From Rahnella sikkimica (GTDB taxonomy: Bacteria > Pseudomonadota > Gammaproteobacteria > Enterobacterales > Enterobacteriaceae), in the NCBI RefSeq assembly GCF_002951615.1, contig NZ_CP019062.1:4216001-4280000 (forward strand): a DNA stretch of 64,000 nucleotides. The letters are read 5' to 3'. Position numbers and translations under genes: made by a program. The notes below the pieces were generated by a model. It was not told where the DNA came from and did not search any database. It saw nothing but the letters and a program-made list of their open reading frames with translations. Position 1 is the first letter of the stretch, and each line of letters opens with the position of its first letter. Positions 45,827 through 53,664 of this stretch are shown here, piece by piece.

Positions 45827-46834
45827 ATGAGTAACAGAATGTGGATGATTCGCGGCGATGGTGGCAAGCTCTATGATGACTTTCGCGATAGACAAATCGT
45901 AGGTATTGGTTGGCCGCAGCTTGCTCCTTTGGTTAAACCTGGTCTGTCCCGAGCGCAACTACTCGCGTTATATCAGGAAGCCGATCCGTTAACAAAGCTG
46001 GGGACTGCCCGTTCTGGCGCATCGCAAGTCTGGCGTTTTGTGAATGAGATTCAGAAGGATGACTGGGTAATTACTTATTCCCCTGCGAACCGTACTTACC
46101 TATTAGGTAAAGTCATATCTGACTTCCAGTACCATCCTGAATGGGTTGAAGAAGGGATGGGGATTGCTCGTCAGGTAAAATGGAACGGTGAAGAAATTGA
46201 CCGTGACAGATTGTCTGCTGCTACCAAAAATACATTGGGCTCCACGTTAACTGTTTTCCAACTTCCTGAGTATGCATTAGAAGAGCTTTTACTGGATAAG
46301 AAACCCGCCATTGACGTTGTTACTCAGAATCCAACCACAATGGATGAAGATGAAGCTATTTCTGATCCACTCCGTGATATAGAAACGCAGGCGCGTGAAG
46401 GTATCAAAGATAGAGTCAATGCACTCGATCCGAAGGAAATGGAGCATCTTGTTGCTGGCGTTTTACGCAGTATGGGATATAAAACGCAGGTCTCTCCTGT
46501 GGGGCCTGATCGTGGGAAAGATATTATCGCTTCACCTGATGGTTTTGGGTTTGAGAATCCACGTATTGTCGTTGAAGTAAAACATCGTAAAGGACAGATG
46601 GGGAGTCAGCAGATTCGCAGCTTCATTGGTGGTCGCCATAAAGACGATCGTGGGCTTTACGTCAGTACAGGTGGGTTTACCAAGGATTCTCGTTATGAGG
46701 CCGATCGTTCGACAATACCTCTGACTCTCTGGACGCTTGACGACCTTGTTCGGACGCTTATTGAGAACTACGAGCAAGTTGATATTGAGACCAAACTTTT
46801 GGTTCCTCTTAAGAAAACATTCTTACCTGCTTAG
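45827..46834 (+). CDS. Mrr-type restriction endonuclease with N-terminal reader-like domain
   Basis: The 335-residue protein has a C-terminal Mrr catalytic domain (about residues 195-315): G-x-D-x-G-K-D-I-I-A near residue 229 and E-V-K-H in RIVVEVKHRKGQMGSQQIRS near residue 248, giving the D-E-x-K nuclease triad. The N-terminal 150 residues (WMIRGDGGKLYDDFRDRQIV, then V-G-I-G-W and D-D-W-V-I-T-Y) resemble the EVE/PUA-like modified-base readers linked to type IV nucleases. A type IV enzyme cutting modified phage DNA is likely. AAGGGACGG lies upstream. It is the last gene of the first island. Confidence 0.85.
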   Translation: MSNRMWMIRGDGGKLYDDFRDRQIVGIGWPQLAPLVKPGLSRAQLLALYQEADPLTKLGTARSGASQVWRFVNEIQKDDWVITYSPANRTYLLGKVISDFQYHPEWVEEGMGIARQVKWNGEEIDRDRLSAATKNTLGSTLTVFQLPEYALEELLLDKKPAIDVVTQNPTTMDEDEAISDPLRDIETQAREGIKDRVNALDPKEMEHLVAGVLRSMGYKTQVSPVGPDRGKDIIASPDGFGFENPRIVVEVKHRKGQMGSQQIRSFIGGRHKDDRGLYVSTGGFTKDSRYEADRSTIPLTLWTLDDLVRTLIENYEQVDIETKLLVPLKKTFLPA

Positions 46835-46920
46835 CCCTTGTCTTGGCTGCCATATTGGTGTTGTACTGATATGGCTTTGTACCCGCTGGCAGTGTCTGAT
46901 TTTTGTACGGATTTTTGTTT

Positions 46921-46941
46921 GCGGGTACAAGTGCGGGTACA
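46921..46941. other. Candidate integrase arm-type sites, right end of island 1
   Basis: GCGGGTACA occurs twice with a 12-bp period, 60-80 bp left of the right repeat, and matches the GTGGGTACA words beside the left repeat. An inverted GTACCCGC occurs at about 46879. Confidence 0.5.
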
Positions 46942-47000
46942 AGTACCAAGTGCTATAAATAAAAAATATTGATATCAGTAAGTTGACTTGTTTATGCGAG

Positions 47001-47102
47001 TCCGGCCTTCGCACCAACAGTATGTAAATAGACCTCAACTGAGGTCTTTTTTTATGTCTAAAATCCAGTCTCTGCAAGGCTTTGCCCCGCTTTTCAGTCA
47101 AC
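47001..47102 (+). repeat. Second copy of the leuX 3' end (attR of island 1, attL of element 2)
   Basis: This is the direct repeat of 26031-26133. It carries 10 bases of the T-arm/acceptor, a CACCA with one G missing before it, the whole tRNA terminator (47030-47053) and about 50 further bases. It lies directly before the second integrase gene. Confidence 0.85.
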
Positions 47103-47138
47103 CGACGTCAATCTGAGTTACCCCACATCAACATGCTT

Positions 47139-47190
47139 GTGAGTATAGAACCGAGTATATATGCTGGTTCGATAATGCTTATATACTCAC
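47139..47190. other. Candidate arm-type sites of the second integrase
   Basis: GTGAGTATA (47139-47147), GAGTATATA (47153-47161) and the inverted TATATACTCAC (47180-47190) take the same places before int 2 as the GTGGGTACA words before int 1, but differ in sequence. Confidence 0.45.
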
Positions 47191-47912
47191 GGCAGCATAT
47201 GGAAGGAATACCATCATGGCCCTGACTGATACCAAGGTGCGTTCGGCAAAACCAGAAGAAAAGGAATACTCGCTAGTAGACGGCGATGGCATGTTTTTGC
47301 TGATACATCCTAACGGCTCCAAATACTGGCGTTTCCGCTTTCGCTTTGGCGGTAAGCAACACCTGATGGCCTTTGGCGTTTACCCAGAGACATCTCTGGC
47401 TGATGTCAGACATAAAAGAGAAGCTGCCAGAAAACTGGTTGCGGCAGGCATCGATCCCCGTGAACAAAAGCGTGCAGTAAAAGAAGAGTTGGCTAAAGAA
47501 GTCTTCACCTTTGAAGTGGTTGCCAGAGAATGGCATGCGACTAACAAGAAGTGGTCAAAAGATCATAGCTCCCGAGTTTTGAAAACCCTGGAGGACAACC
47601 TCTTCCCCTCTATCGGTAAATGCAATATTGCCGAACTTAAAACCCGCGATTTGCTGGCATCTATCAAAGCGGTTTGACCGATTATAATCCCGCCCAGGAA
47701 ATGGCAGGAGCTGTCGCTACAGCAAAAAGGCCACATCGTCCCGCTTTAGAACTTAGCCGTACTCCTGAGCTACTTCACCGTATCGACACCTACACTGGCA
47801 GACCGCTCACTCGTTTGGCAATAGAGATGACATTGCTTGTCTTTATCCGCTCAAGTGAGCTGCGTTTCGCCCGTTGGTCGGAGATCGATTTCGAGATGTA
47901 AGTATCCCAGCT

Positions 47913-48796
47913 TTAGTTCCACGCACTTTTTGAGATTTCCCGGTTCTCAGCCATCAGCCGGTACTCTTCCGGCGTCAGGTTTTTAAGGGATTCATGAGGA
48001 CGCTCACTGTTGTATTCATTCAGCTAGCGTTCCGTTATTTCCCGTGCTTCATTCAGCGTTCTGAACAGATAAAAATCCAGTATTTCGGTCCGGTACGTTC
48101 GGTTAAACCGCTCTATAAAGGCGTTCTGTGTCGGCTTACCCGGCTTGATAAATTCCAGCATCACGCCATGCTCTCCGGCCCATTGCGCCAGAGCCAGTGA
48201 TATCAGTTCCGGTCCGTTATCCATCCGCATCTTCAGCGGATATCCACGGTTTGCCACTATCCTGTCCAGCACCCGGACGACACGCTGCGCCGGGATATTC
48301 AGGTCAATTTCGATAGCCAGTGCTTCACGGTTAAAATCATCAACGACGTTGAAAGTCCGAAAACGTCGGCCACATGTCAGCGCATCGTGCATAAAATCAA
48401 TCGACCAGCTTTGGTTGAGTGCTTCCGGCGTTGCCAGCGGAGCCGGATTGCGCACCGGAAGGCGTTGTTTACCCTTGCGACGAAAATTCAGTTTTAGCAG
48501 ACAGTAAATCCGGTGTACACGCTTGTGGTTCCAGACGTGGCCTTGCCTGCGAAGCACATGAAAAAGCTTCTTAAATCCGTAGCGGGGTAGCGTTCAGCCG
48601 CCTCAGTCAGCCTCTGGATCACCGCTTCATCACGTCGTGTATCCGGTTGATAACGAAACACCGTCCTGCTCAGCGATAACGTCCTGCATGCTTGGCGTAT
48701 GCTCATCGTAAACCGCGTGGTCAGATAGCTAACGAGCTCACGCTTTATCGCTGGTTTTAAAGCTTTTTTTCGATGACGTCTTTCAGCGCCCGGCAT
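47913..48796 (-). pseudogene. IS3-family transposase OrfB, broken
   Basis: OrfB should follow OrfA by -1 frameshifting. It reads KKALKPAIKRELVSYLTTRF and LTEAAERYP, and then loses 2 bases at about 48585 (P-R-Y-G-F-K-K is expected). In the other frame it continues through the DDE region (NQSWSIDFMHDALTCGRRF, then ALAQWAGEHGVMLEFIKPGK and Q-N-A-F-I-E-R-F-N-R-T-Y-R-T-E) to R-E-I-T-E-R. The Trp codon expected there is TAG; beyond it the tail NEYNSERPHESLKNLTPEEY is still readable to TAA at 47913. With two lesions it is dead. Confidence 0.9.
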
Positions 48797-49023
48797 TCCA
48801 GACTCAGATCAGCGAACATCTGCTTCAGACGACGATTCTCGTCTTCAAGATCTTTGATCTTTTTGATATCAGCGGCTTCCATCCCGCCATATTTCGCCTT
48901 CCAGTTGTAGTAGCTGGCTTCGGAAATAGCGGCCTCGCGACACACATCTTTGAAGGTCCTGCCGGCTTCGACTGATTTCAGGACGGCGATGATCTGGTGC
49001 TCGGTGAATCGGATTTTACGCAT
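48757..49023 (-). CDS. IS3-family transposase OrfA
   Basis: The 88-residue helix-turn-helix protein (MRKIRFTEHQIIAVLKSVEA) binds the IS ends. The second half is a leucine-zipper-like coil (I-K-D-L-E-D-E-N-R-R-L-K-Q-M-F-A). I chose ATG 49023 with GGAG upstream; an in-frame start 21 nt upstream is poor. It ends V-I-E-K-K-L with the A7G slip site just before the stop. It looks intact, unlike OrfB. Confidence 0.9.
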   Translation of the reverse strand: MRKIRFTEHQIIAVLKSVEAGRTFKDVCREAAISEASYYNWKAKYGGMEAADIKKIKDLEDENRRLKQMFADLSLECRALKDVIEKKL

Positions 49024-49259
49024 AGCGATCTCCTCAGGGGACATGATCAGTATGTCGGAAGATCTCTAAAAGTGAATGGGCCGTTTTGAGGTGATACTTA
49101 CACCATCAGGAGCGTAACTCTGTGCGTGCTTCTTACATTCATAACGCAGAGCACTTGGATGAACGCAGGCTAATGCTGCAGTGCTGGGCTGATTTATTGG
49201 ATGCTAATTGGCTGAAAGGGGTTAGTCCGTTTGATTTTGGTAAGAAATAGTTATCCAAT

Positions 49260-49300
49260 ATGCCTAGACAACTTTGATAAGTTTTTAGGCATTTCTTTTA
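49260..49300 (+). terminator. Weak terminator after the broken integrase
   Basis: TGCCTA pairs with TAGGCA around a loop that itself holds AACTT/AAGTT, followed by TTTCTTTTAG. It lies about 10 bp after the integrase stop. Confidence 0.5.
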
Positions 49301-49487
49301 GTTATCTTGAAATTATATGTTTTTAGATTTAATCAGATGAGTGCGGTTTTTTAAGGGAGTTTAGCTTCTGTAACTGTGACGTAGTTTACAGATGTTTATT
49401 AACTTTTATTTTAATATCAATGCAAATAGTAAGGATTTTTTTGGTTTGTTTAAATACGCATATTAATTTAATGGAAGATTAAAAGTT

Positions 49488-50528
49488 ATGCAACTGATGA
49501 CCTTCGAAGAAGTAATTACTTATCTACATAAAAAATCAAGGCCATACTCTCTACTCATGGGGAACGGCTTTAGTATGGCTTACGATAGAGAGATATTTTC
49601 ATATAATGCACTTTATGATTTTTTGACTTCAAGAGATGATTTGTTAATTAATAAATTATTTAATGTTATTAAAACAAAAAATTTTGAACTTGTTATGCAA
49701 CAACTTGATACCACGTTAGCCTTATTGGAGGCGTTTGGTTCAGATGGTGAGTTACAGCAGGATATTATTCTAGCGAGTAAAAAATTAAAAGATGGATTGT
49801 TGACTTCTATACATCAACTCCATCCTGAACACGTCTATAAAATACCCGAAAAGAAAGCGATAGCATGTGCTGAGTTTTTAACTTTATTTCTGAATAGTGG
49901 AGGCCATGTTTTTTCTACTAATTATGACATGTTGCTGTATTGGGTTATGATGCGACAACATATTGAAAATTCTATTGATGGATTTGGACGGGAAATAGAT
50001 AATATTGATGAAGTTATTCAAGGAGGAATAGCTGAGTACTCTGGCCTTGTTTGGGGTCCGAATGTAGTTAAACAAAATGTGCACTATTTACATGGAGCAT
50101 TACACATTTTTGATACAGGCGTTGATATTGAGAAAGAGCAGTATGATCAGAGCAATTTTCTAATAGAAAAGATCAAAAAAAGACTTGAGAGAGAGAATTA
50201 TCCAATATTTGTAACAGCCGGTAATGGAGATGAGAAGCTTAGTCATATTAGACATAACAGATACTTATCACATTGTTTTGATTTACTATCAGAATTAGAT
50301 GGTTCTTTAGTTACCTTTGGATTCAATTTCGGAGAGTATGATGAGCATATTATTGAGGCAATAAACAAAGCAACGCATGCGCAGAATAAAACCCCTCCAA
50401 AGCTATGGGGTATTTACATTGGTGTCTATTCTGAAGCTGATGCTGAGCACATACTATCAATACAATCTAAATTTCATGCGAAGGTGAAATTATTTGATGC
50501 TAAAACTGCTAATGTCTGGGGGAATTAA
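49488..50528 (+). CDS. SIR2-like DUF4917-family protein
   Basis: The 346-residue protein matches DUF4917, a SIR2-like group. It has the nucleotide-binding G-N-G-F-S at residues 25-29, S-T-N-Y-D near residue 143, H-Y-L-H-G-A-L-H-I-F-D, and G-F-N-F-G-E-Y-D-E-H-I in the last third. SIR2-like proteins in defence islands often consume NAD on phage infection; catalysis here is inference. The gene is strongly AT-rich compared with the neighbours and stands alone after the decayed integrase. Ribosome site is weak (GGAAGAT). Confidence 0.75.
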   Translation: MQLMTFEEVITYLHKKSRPYSLLMGNGFSMAYDREIFSYNALYDFLTSRDDLLINKLFNVIKTKNFELVMQQLDTTLALLEAFGSDGELQQDIILASKKLKDGLLTSIHQLHPEHVYKIPEKKAIACAEFLTLFLNSGGHVFSTNYDMLLYWVMMRQHIENSIDGFGREIDNIDEVIQGGIAEYSGLVWGPNVVKQNVHYLHGALHIFDTGVDIEKEQYDQSNFLIEKIKKRLERENYPIFVTAGNGDEKLSHIRHNRYLSHCFDLLSELDGSLVTFGFNFGEYDEHIIEAINKATHAQNKTPPKLWGIYIGVYSEADAEHILSIQSKFHAKVKLFDAKTANVWGN

Positions 50529-50552
50529 AAATAATAATTAGATTAATGAAAG

Positions 50553-50574
50553 CAAGGAGTGAATATACTCCTTG
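50553..50574. terminator. Hairpin after the SIR2-like gene
   Basis: CAAGGAGT, GAATAT, ACTCCTTG forms a perfect 8-bp stem 25 bp after the stop. A clear T-run is missing, so termination would be weak. Confidence 0.45.
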
Positions 50575-50778
50575 GCTCTATAGTTTAGCTAGGCCACGAC
50601 ACTTATAAAGAAATTACAAACATCGAAGCGTTTAATTTATTAGGAGGTAGGCCAGCCCCCTGATTTACTTTAAAAAATTCCTGATCAACTTCTATTAAGA
50701 ACCTGTTGATGCTGTTTATAAAGCTTTAGGATGAGCTAGTGTAAAATCAGACTACATAAAGTAGCTATAAAGTCTCGC

Positions 50779-51447
50779 TTAAATTTCCGAGGCTTCGGAT
50801 TTAATTTCGAGTGCTAACTCAGTCAGTGCGATCATCCGGTCATATCGCATTATTAGTTGATAGAAAAATATTGAGATGAAGGTTAGTCCTATATACCCGT
50901 AAGCGATAGCGGATACCCAATTATAAGTACCTGGGATTTTGATTAATGTTGCTATTGTAGCCACGACGCCAGGAAGAATACCGAACTTATCAATAGGTCC
51001 GATCATAAGTGTCATTCGTTTTTCCAGGCATGTTCTTTCATGCTTGACCTCTAAAATTCCTAGTCGCAATTCTTAATTTTTCAATTTAGTGAGGTATGGG
51101 AGATATTTTCCATCTATAAAAAACTCAGATTTTATATTGAGATCAACTGAATCACGAAAAGGCAGAGAAAAAGATCTCTTTATTTTTGCTCGATGTGAGT
51201 ATATTTTATATGCATTCATGACAGGAAGAGTGATATAAGCTAGTAGAAGTAGAACTATACTCGATAATTCAATCCAATCATTTTTAGTTATATGATAGAT
51301 AAAAGCTAGTGTTACAGAAATGGCAACTAACACAATACACAAAAGCAGGATAAATACGTCAGAGTCATGTTTTTCTTTTTTCACTCTCTTTCTTTTTTCT
51401 TCAATCTCAATTAATTTTAATATATTAAGGTATTTGGTGCTCATCAT
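50779..51447 (-). pseudogene. Four-segment membrane protein interrupted by one in-frame TAA
   Basis: Two consecutive frames, 51073-51447 (MMSTKYLNILKLIEIEEKRK at the start) and 50779-51069, lie in the same frame and are separated only by TAA at 51073-51075. Read through, they give a protein of about 222 residues. Two membrane segments lie near residues 30-80 (FILLLCIVLVAISVTLAFIY; WIELSSIVLLLLAYITLPVM), a soluble part follows, and two more segments lie near the end (around GILPGVVATIATLI and WVSAIAYGYIGLTFISIFF). I do not recognise the family. AGAAGGATA precedes ATG 51447; an in-frame start at 51510 is less likely. It could be two genes, but the uninterrupted frame and TTG-only restart favour one gene with a nonsense mutation. 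Confidence 0.6.
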
Positions 51448-51634
51448 TATATCCTTCTGTTTTTTAAAATAACCGAGATATTCTATCTTATTCGTTTTAT
51501 TTTTGCACAATGCATCGATATATATAATTTATTTTCAGGTTGGGGTTGATCATTAGTTATAGTAGCTTCAAGCTATTTCCTCTTTGGTCCAGCAGCATTA
51601 CACTCCTAACCCCCCACACTCAGGAAGAACCCCC

Positions 51635-52546
51635 ATGTCTCTGGAACCCGAAATCGCCTCCCTCGTTAGTGATTTTATCGCCGCAGGTCGTCCGTCATCA
51701 CGCAGTCAGACTTATGAGTCGCGTCGTGCCGGCTATGTTGCCAGCACGGTTTTGGCGGGGGATATCGAACAGCGCGTCAATATTGAAGATGTGGTTATCG
51801 ATGGCATTTCTTTGCGCGTAGTGTCGCCTTTAAATGCGGATCAAATACTGCCTGCGGTGATCTATTTTCATGGCGGCTGTTTTGTGAGTGGTGGTTTTAC
51901 GACGCATGATAATCAGCTGCGTCAACTTGCCTTTTTCAGCGGTTGTCGGGTGATTGCGGTGCAATACCGTCTGGCACCTGAGCATGCTTATCCGGCAGCG
52001 CACGATGATGCGGAACGTGCTGCAAATCTGATCCGGGAATATGCCGGGAGGTTGGGTGTTGATCTCCGCCGCATTGCTTTTGCGGGGGACAGCGCGGGCG
52101 CACATATTGCTCTGATAACAGCGCTTCGCCTGCGCGATGCGGGCCAGTGGTTGCCTCAGCAATTGGTTCTGATTTACCCGATGATTGACGCCACTGCGTC
52201 ATCTGCCAGCCATCAGCGTAATGGTTTTGATTACGTCCTCACCAGCGACACGTTGCTCAGCGGTTTTGAAGCTTATTATCCTGACACAGATTTTATGCAT
52301 CCCGAAGTCAGCCCGTTGTGGCGTGATGATTTCTCCGGGCTGCCGCCGGTGCATATCATTACAGCCGAATACGATCCGTTATGCGATGAAGGTGAAATGT
52401 TGTTTACCCGCCTGACGGAGCAGGGCGTCAGCTGCACAGCGCAGCGTTATCCGGGCGTTATCCACGGTTTTTTCCAGCTTGGCGGAATCAGCCAGACTGC
52501 GCGTAATGCCATGCGCGATATCGCAACCCGCCTCAGCACCCTGTAA
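51635..52546 (+). CDS. Alpha/beta hydrolase of the hormone-sensitive-lipase group
   Basis: The 303-residue esterase has the oxyanion motif H-G-G-C at 79-82 (YFHGGCFVSGG; most relatives have HGGG), the nucleophile elbow G-D-S-A-G with Ser153, Asp247 in Y-D-P-L-C-D-E and His277 in VIHGFF. No signal peptide is visible, so it is cytoplasmic; substrate unknown. I chose ATG 51635 with AGGAAG upstream; an earlier in-frame start at 51584 adds a non-conserved leader. It is the first gene after the accessory region and has core-like composition. Confidence 0.88.
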   Translation: MSLEPEIASLVSDFIAAGRPSSRSQTYESRRAGYVASTVLAGDIEQRVNIEDVVIDGISLRVVSPLNADQILPAVIYFHGGCFVSGGFTTHDNQLRQLAFFSGCRVIAVQYRLAPEHAYPAAHDDAERAANLIREYAGRLGVDLRRIAFAGDSAGAHIALITALRLRDAGQWLPQQLVLIYPMIDATASSASHQRNGFDYVLTSDTLLSGFEAYYPDTDFMHPEVSPLWRDDFSGLPPVHIITAEYDPLCDEGEMLFTRLTEQGVSCTAQRYPGVIHGFFQLGGISQTARNAMRDIATRLSTL

Positions 52547-52567
52547 GTCATCGTAATTCTCAAATAA

Positions 52568-52591
52568 AAAAAAGCGGCCTATTAAGCCGCT
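52568..52591 (-). terminator. Terminator between the esterase and mal genes
   Basis: AGCGGC and GCCGCT form a 6-bp stem around a 7-nt loop. On the minus strand it is followed by eight T, so it fits as the terminator of malEFG; on the plus strand no T-run is present. Confidence 0.75.
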
Positions 52592-52611
52592 GAAGACACA
52601 GGGAAATCAAA

Positions 52612-52736
52612 CCCTCCTTCATACTTCGAATTGCAGATGCGTTGGCTGCACTCGCTCACCCGAATCACTGACTTATTGTCAGCTCATCGGGATTCACTTA
52701 CTTGCCGCCTTTCTGCACCTCGAATTATTTTGGAGG
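52612..52736. repeat. Imperfect palindromic intergenic repeat, copy 1
   Basis: The roughly 120-bp element begins CTTCGAATTGCAGATGCG and ends with the complementary TCTGCACCTCGAA. Its centre is CTGAC/GTCAG inside CCCGA/TCGGG. The inner words TGCGTTGGCTGC and CTTGCCGCCTT recur in the element between lamB and malM (59311-59425). It lies just downstream of malG. Confidence 0.7.
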
Positions 52737-52760
52737 TAAGCGCATTAGATTTTAAATCCG

Positions 52761-53651
52761 TTAACCTTTCACACCGCCTGCCGTCAGGCCGCCGACCAGC
52801 CAGCGTTGGGCTATCAGGAACACTGCCGTAATCGGGATTGCCGACAGGATTGCGGCAGCCGCGAAGTCGCCCCACAGGTAGTTTTGCGGGTTGAGATATT
52901 GCTGCATACCCACCGCCAGGGTGTAGCTGTTCACGTCACGCAGTAACAGCGATGCCACCGGCACTTCGGTAATCGCGGCGATGAACGACAGAATAAAGAC
53001 CACCGCCAGAATCGGGACGGACAGCGGCAAAAGCACCAGCCGGAAGGCCTGCCACGGGCTGGCACCGTCGAGCGCGGCGGCTTCTTCCAGCGAGCCGTCG
53101 ATGGTTTCGAAATACCCTTTGATGGTCCAGACGTGCAACGCGATGCCGCCCATGTACGCAAAAATGACGCCGCCGTGGGTGTTCAGCCCGAGGAACGGCA
53201 CGTAAATGCCGAGGCGGTCGAAGAGGGCGTATAACGCCACCAGCGACAACACCGCCGGGAACATCTGGAAAATCAGCATCCCTTTAAGCAGCGAGCTTTT
53301 GCCACGGAATTTCATGCGGGCAAAGGCGTAGGCGCACGTCGTGGAAAGCGCCACGATCCCCACCGCAGTGATCCCGGCGATCTTGATCGAGTTCCACAAC
53401 CACAGCATGACCGGGAACGGTGGCGGCGTAATGCTGCCGTCGCTGTTGGTGACTGCAATTCCCAGCGCCAGTTTCCAGTGATCCCACGAGACCTGATCGG
53501 GGATCAGGCTGCCCGTCGCGAAATTACCTGGCCGCAGGGAGATGGCGAATACCATCAGCAGCGGGAACAGGATCAGCGCCAGAAAGAACAGCAGCAAAAG
53601 GTGCGTCACCAGTAATCTGACTTTTTGCGACTTAGGTTTAACCATTGGCAT
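52761..53651 (-). CDS. malG: Maltose ABC transporter permease MalG
   Basis: The 296-residue inner-membrane permease has six membrane segments and the cytoplasmic EAA loop ([20 protein letters not shown]) that docks MalK. Length equals the E. coli protein and similarity is continuous from [19 protein letters not shown]. With MalF, MalK2 and MalE it imports maltose and maltodextrins. It is the last gene of malEFG. Confidence 0.98.
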   Translation of the reverse strand: MPMVKPKSQKVRLLVTHLLLLFFLALILFPLLMVFAISLRPGNFATGSLIPDQVSWDHWKLALGIAVTNSDGSITPPPFPVMLWLWNSIKIAGITAVGIVALSTTCAYAFARMKFRGKSSLLKGMLIFQMFPAVLSLVALYALFDRLGIYVPFLGLNTHGGVIFAYMGGIALHVWTIKGYFETIDGSLEEAAALDGASPWQAFRLVLLPLSVPILAVVFILSFIAAITEVPVASLLLRDVNSYTLAVGMQQYLNPQNYLWGDFAAAAILSAIPITAVFLIAQRWLVGGLTAGGVKG

Positions 53652-53664
53652 TTTGTGTTTCTCC

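Larger units (their letters stand above)
26031..47102 (+). mobile_element. Integrative island of about 21 kb inserted at leuX
   Basis: Direct repeats of the leuX 3' end bound the segment, and a P4-type integrase gene lies immediately inside the left repeat. Its content is typical of CP4-like enterobacterial islands: AlpA regulators, inovirus-Gp2-like protein, YeeP-type GTPase, RadC-like protein, CbeA/CbtA and DUF4942, together with a defence operon (type I restriction, DarTG) and an Mrr-type nuclease. No capsid or tail genes are present, so it would need a helper or conjugation to move between cells. A second, decayed element follows in tandem. Confidence 0.85.
46835..47215. other. Gap holding the right island end and left end of the tandem element
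   Basis: No gene. It holds two direct GCGGGTACA words (46921-46929 and 46933-46941), the second leuX-end repeat (47001-47102) and GTGAGTATA-type words before the second integrase. It is the junction between two tandem elements. Confidence 0.8.
47897..49102 (-). mobile_element. IS3-family element (IS407-like group), inactive
   Basis: The 1206-bp element has ends TGTAAGTATC at 47897 and its complement GATACTTACA ending at 49102. It encodes orfA and orfB on the minus strand with a slippery A7 run at their junction. There is no target duplication: the flanks match int positions 340 bp apart, so the insertion went with an adjacent deletion. orfB carries a frameshift and a nonsense codon. Confidence 0.88.
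47216..49250 (+). pseudogene. Second P4-type integrase, broken by deletion and IS3-family insertion
   Basis: Three fragments of an integrase paralogous to the one at 26246 are visible. Fragment 1 (47216-47677) encodes the N-terminal domain and stops after DLLASIKAV. An 82-bp deletion relative to int 1, between short AAAGC(C/G)GT repeats, shifts the frame. Fragment 2 (47674-47896) continues from TDYNPAQEMAG to WSEIDFE and is cut by the IS. Fragment 3 (49103-49250) resumes at H-Q-E-R-N-S-V-R-A-S-Y-I-H-N-A-E and holds the catalytic tyrosine. About 340 bp of the int sequence, including H-x-x-R, are missing where the IS sits. The gene cannot make an active recombinase. Confidence 0.92.

Noticed and set aside
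50529..51634. A third copy of the leuX 3' end as right end of the tandem element
   Set aside because: I looked for TCCGGCCTTCG and for the AGACCTCA terminator between the SIR2-like gene and the esterase and found neither; the right end seems eroded or outside this stretch.
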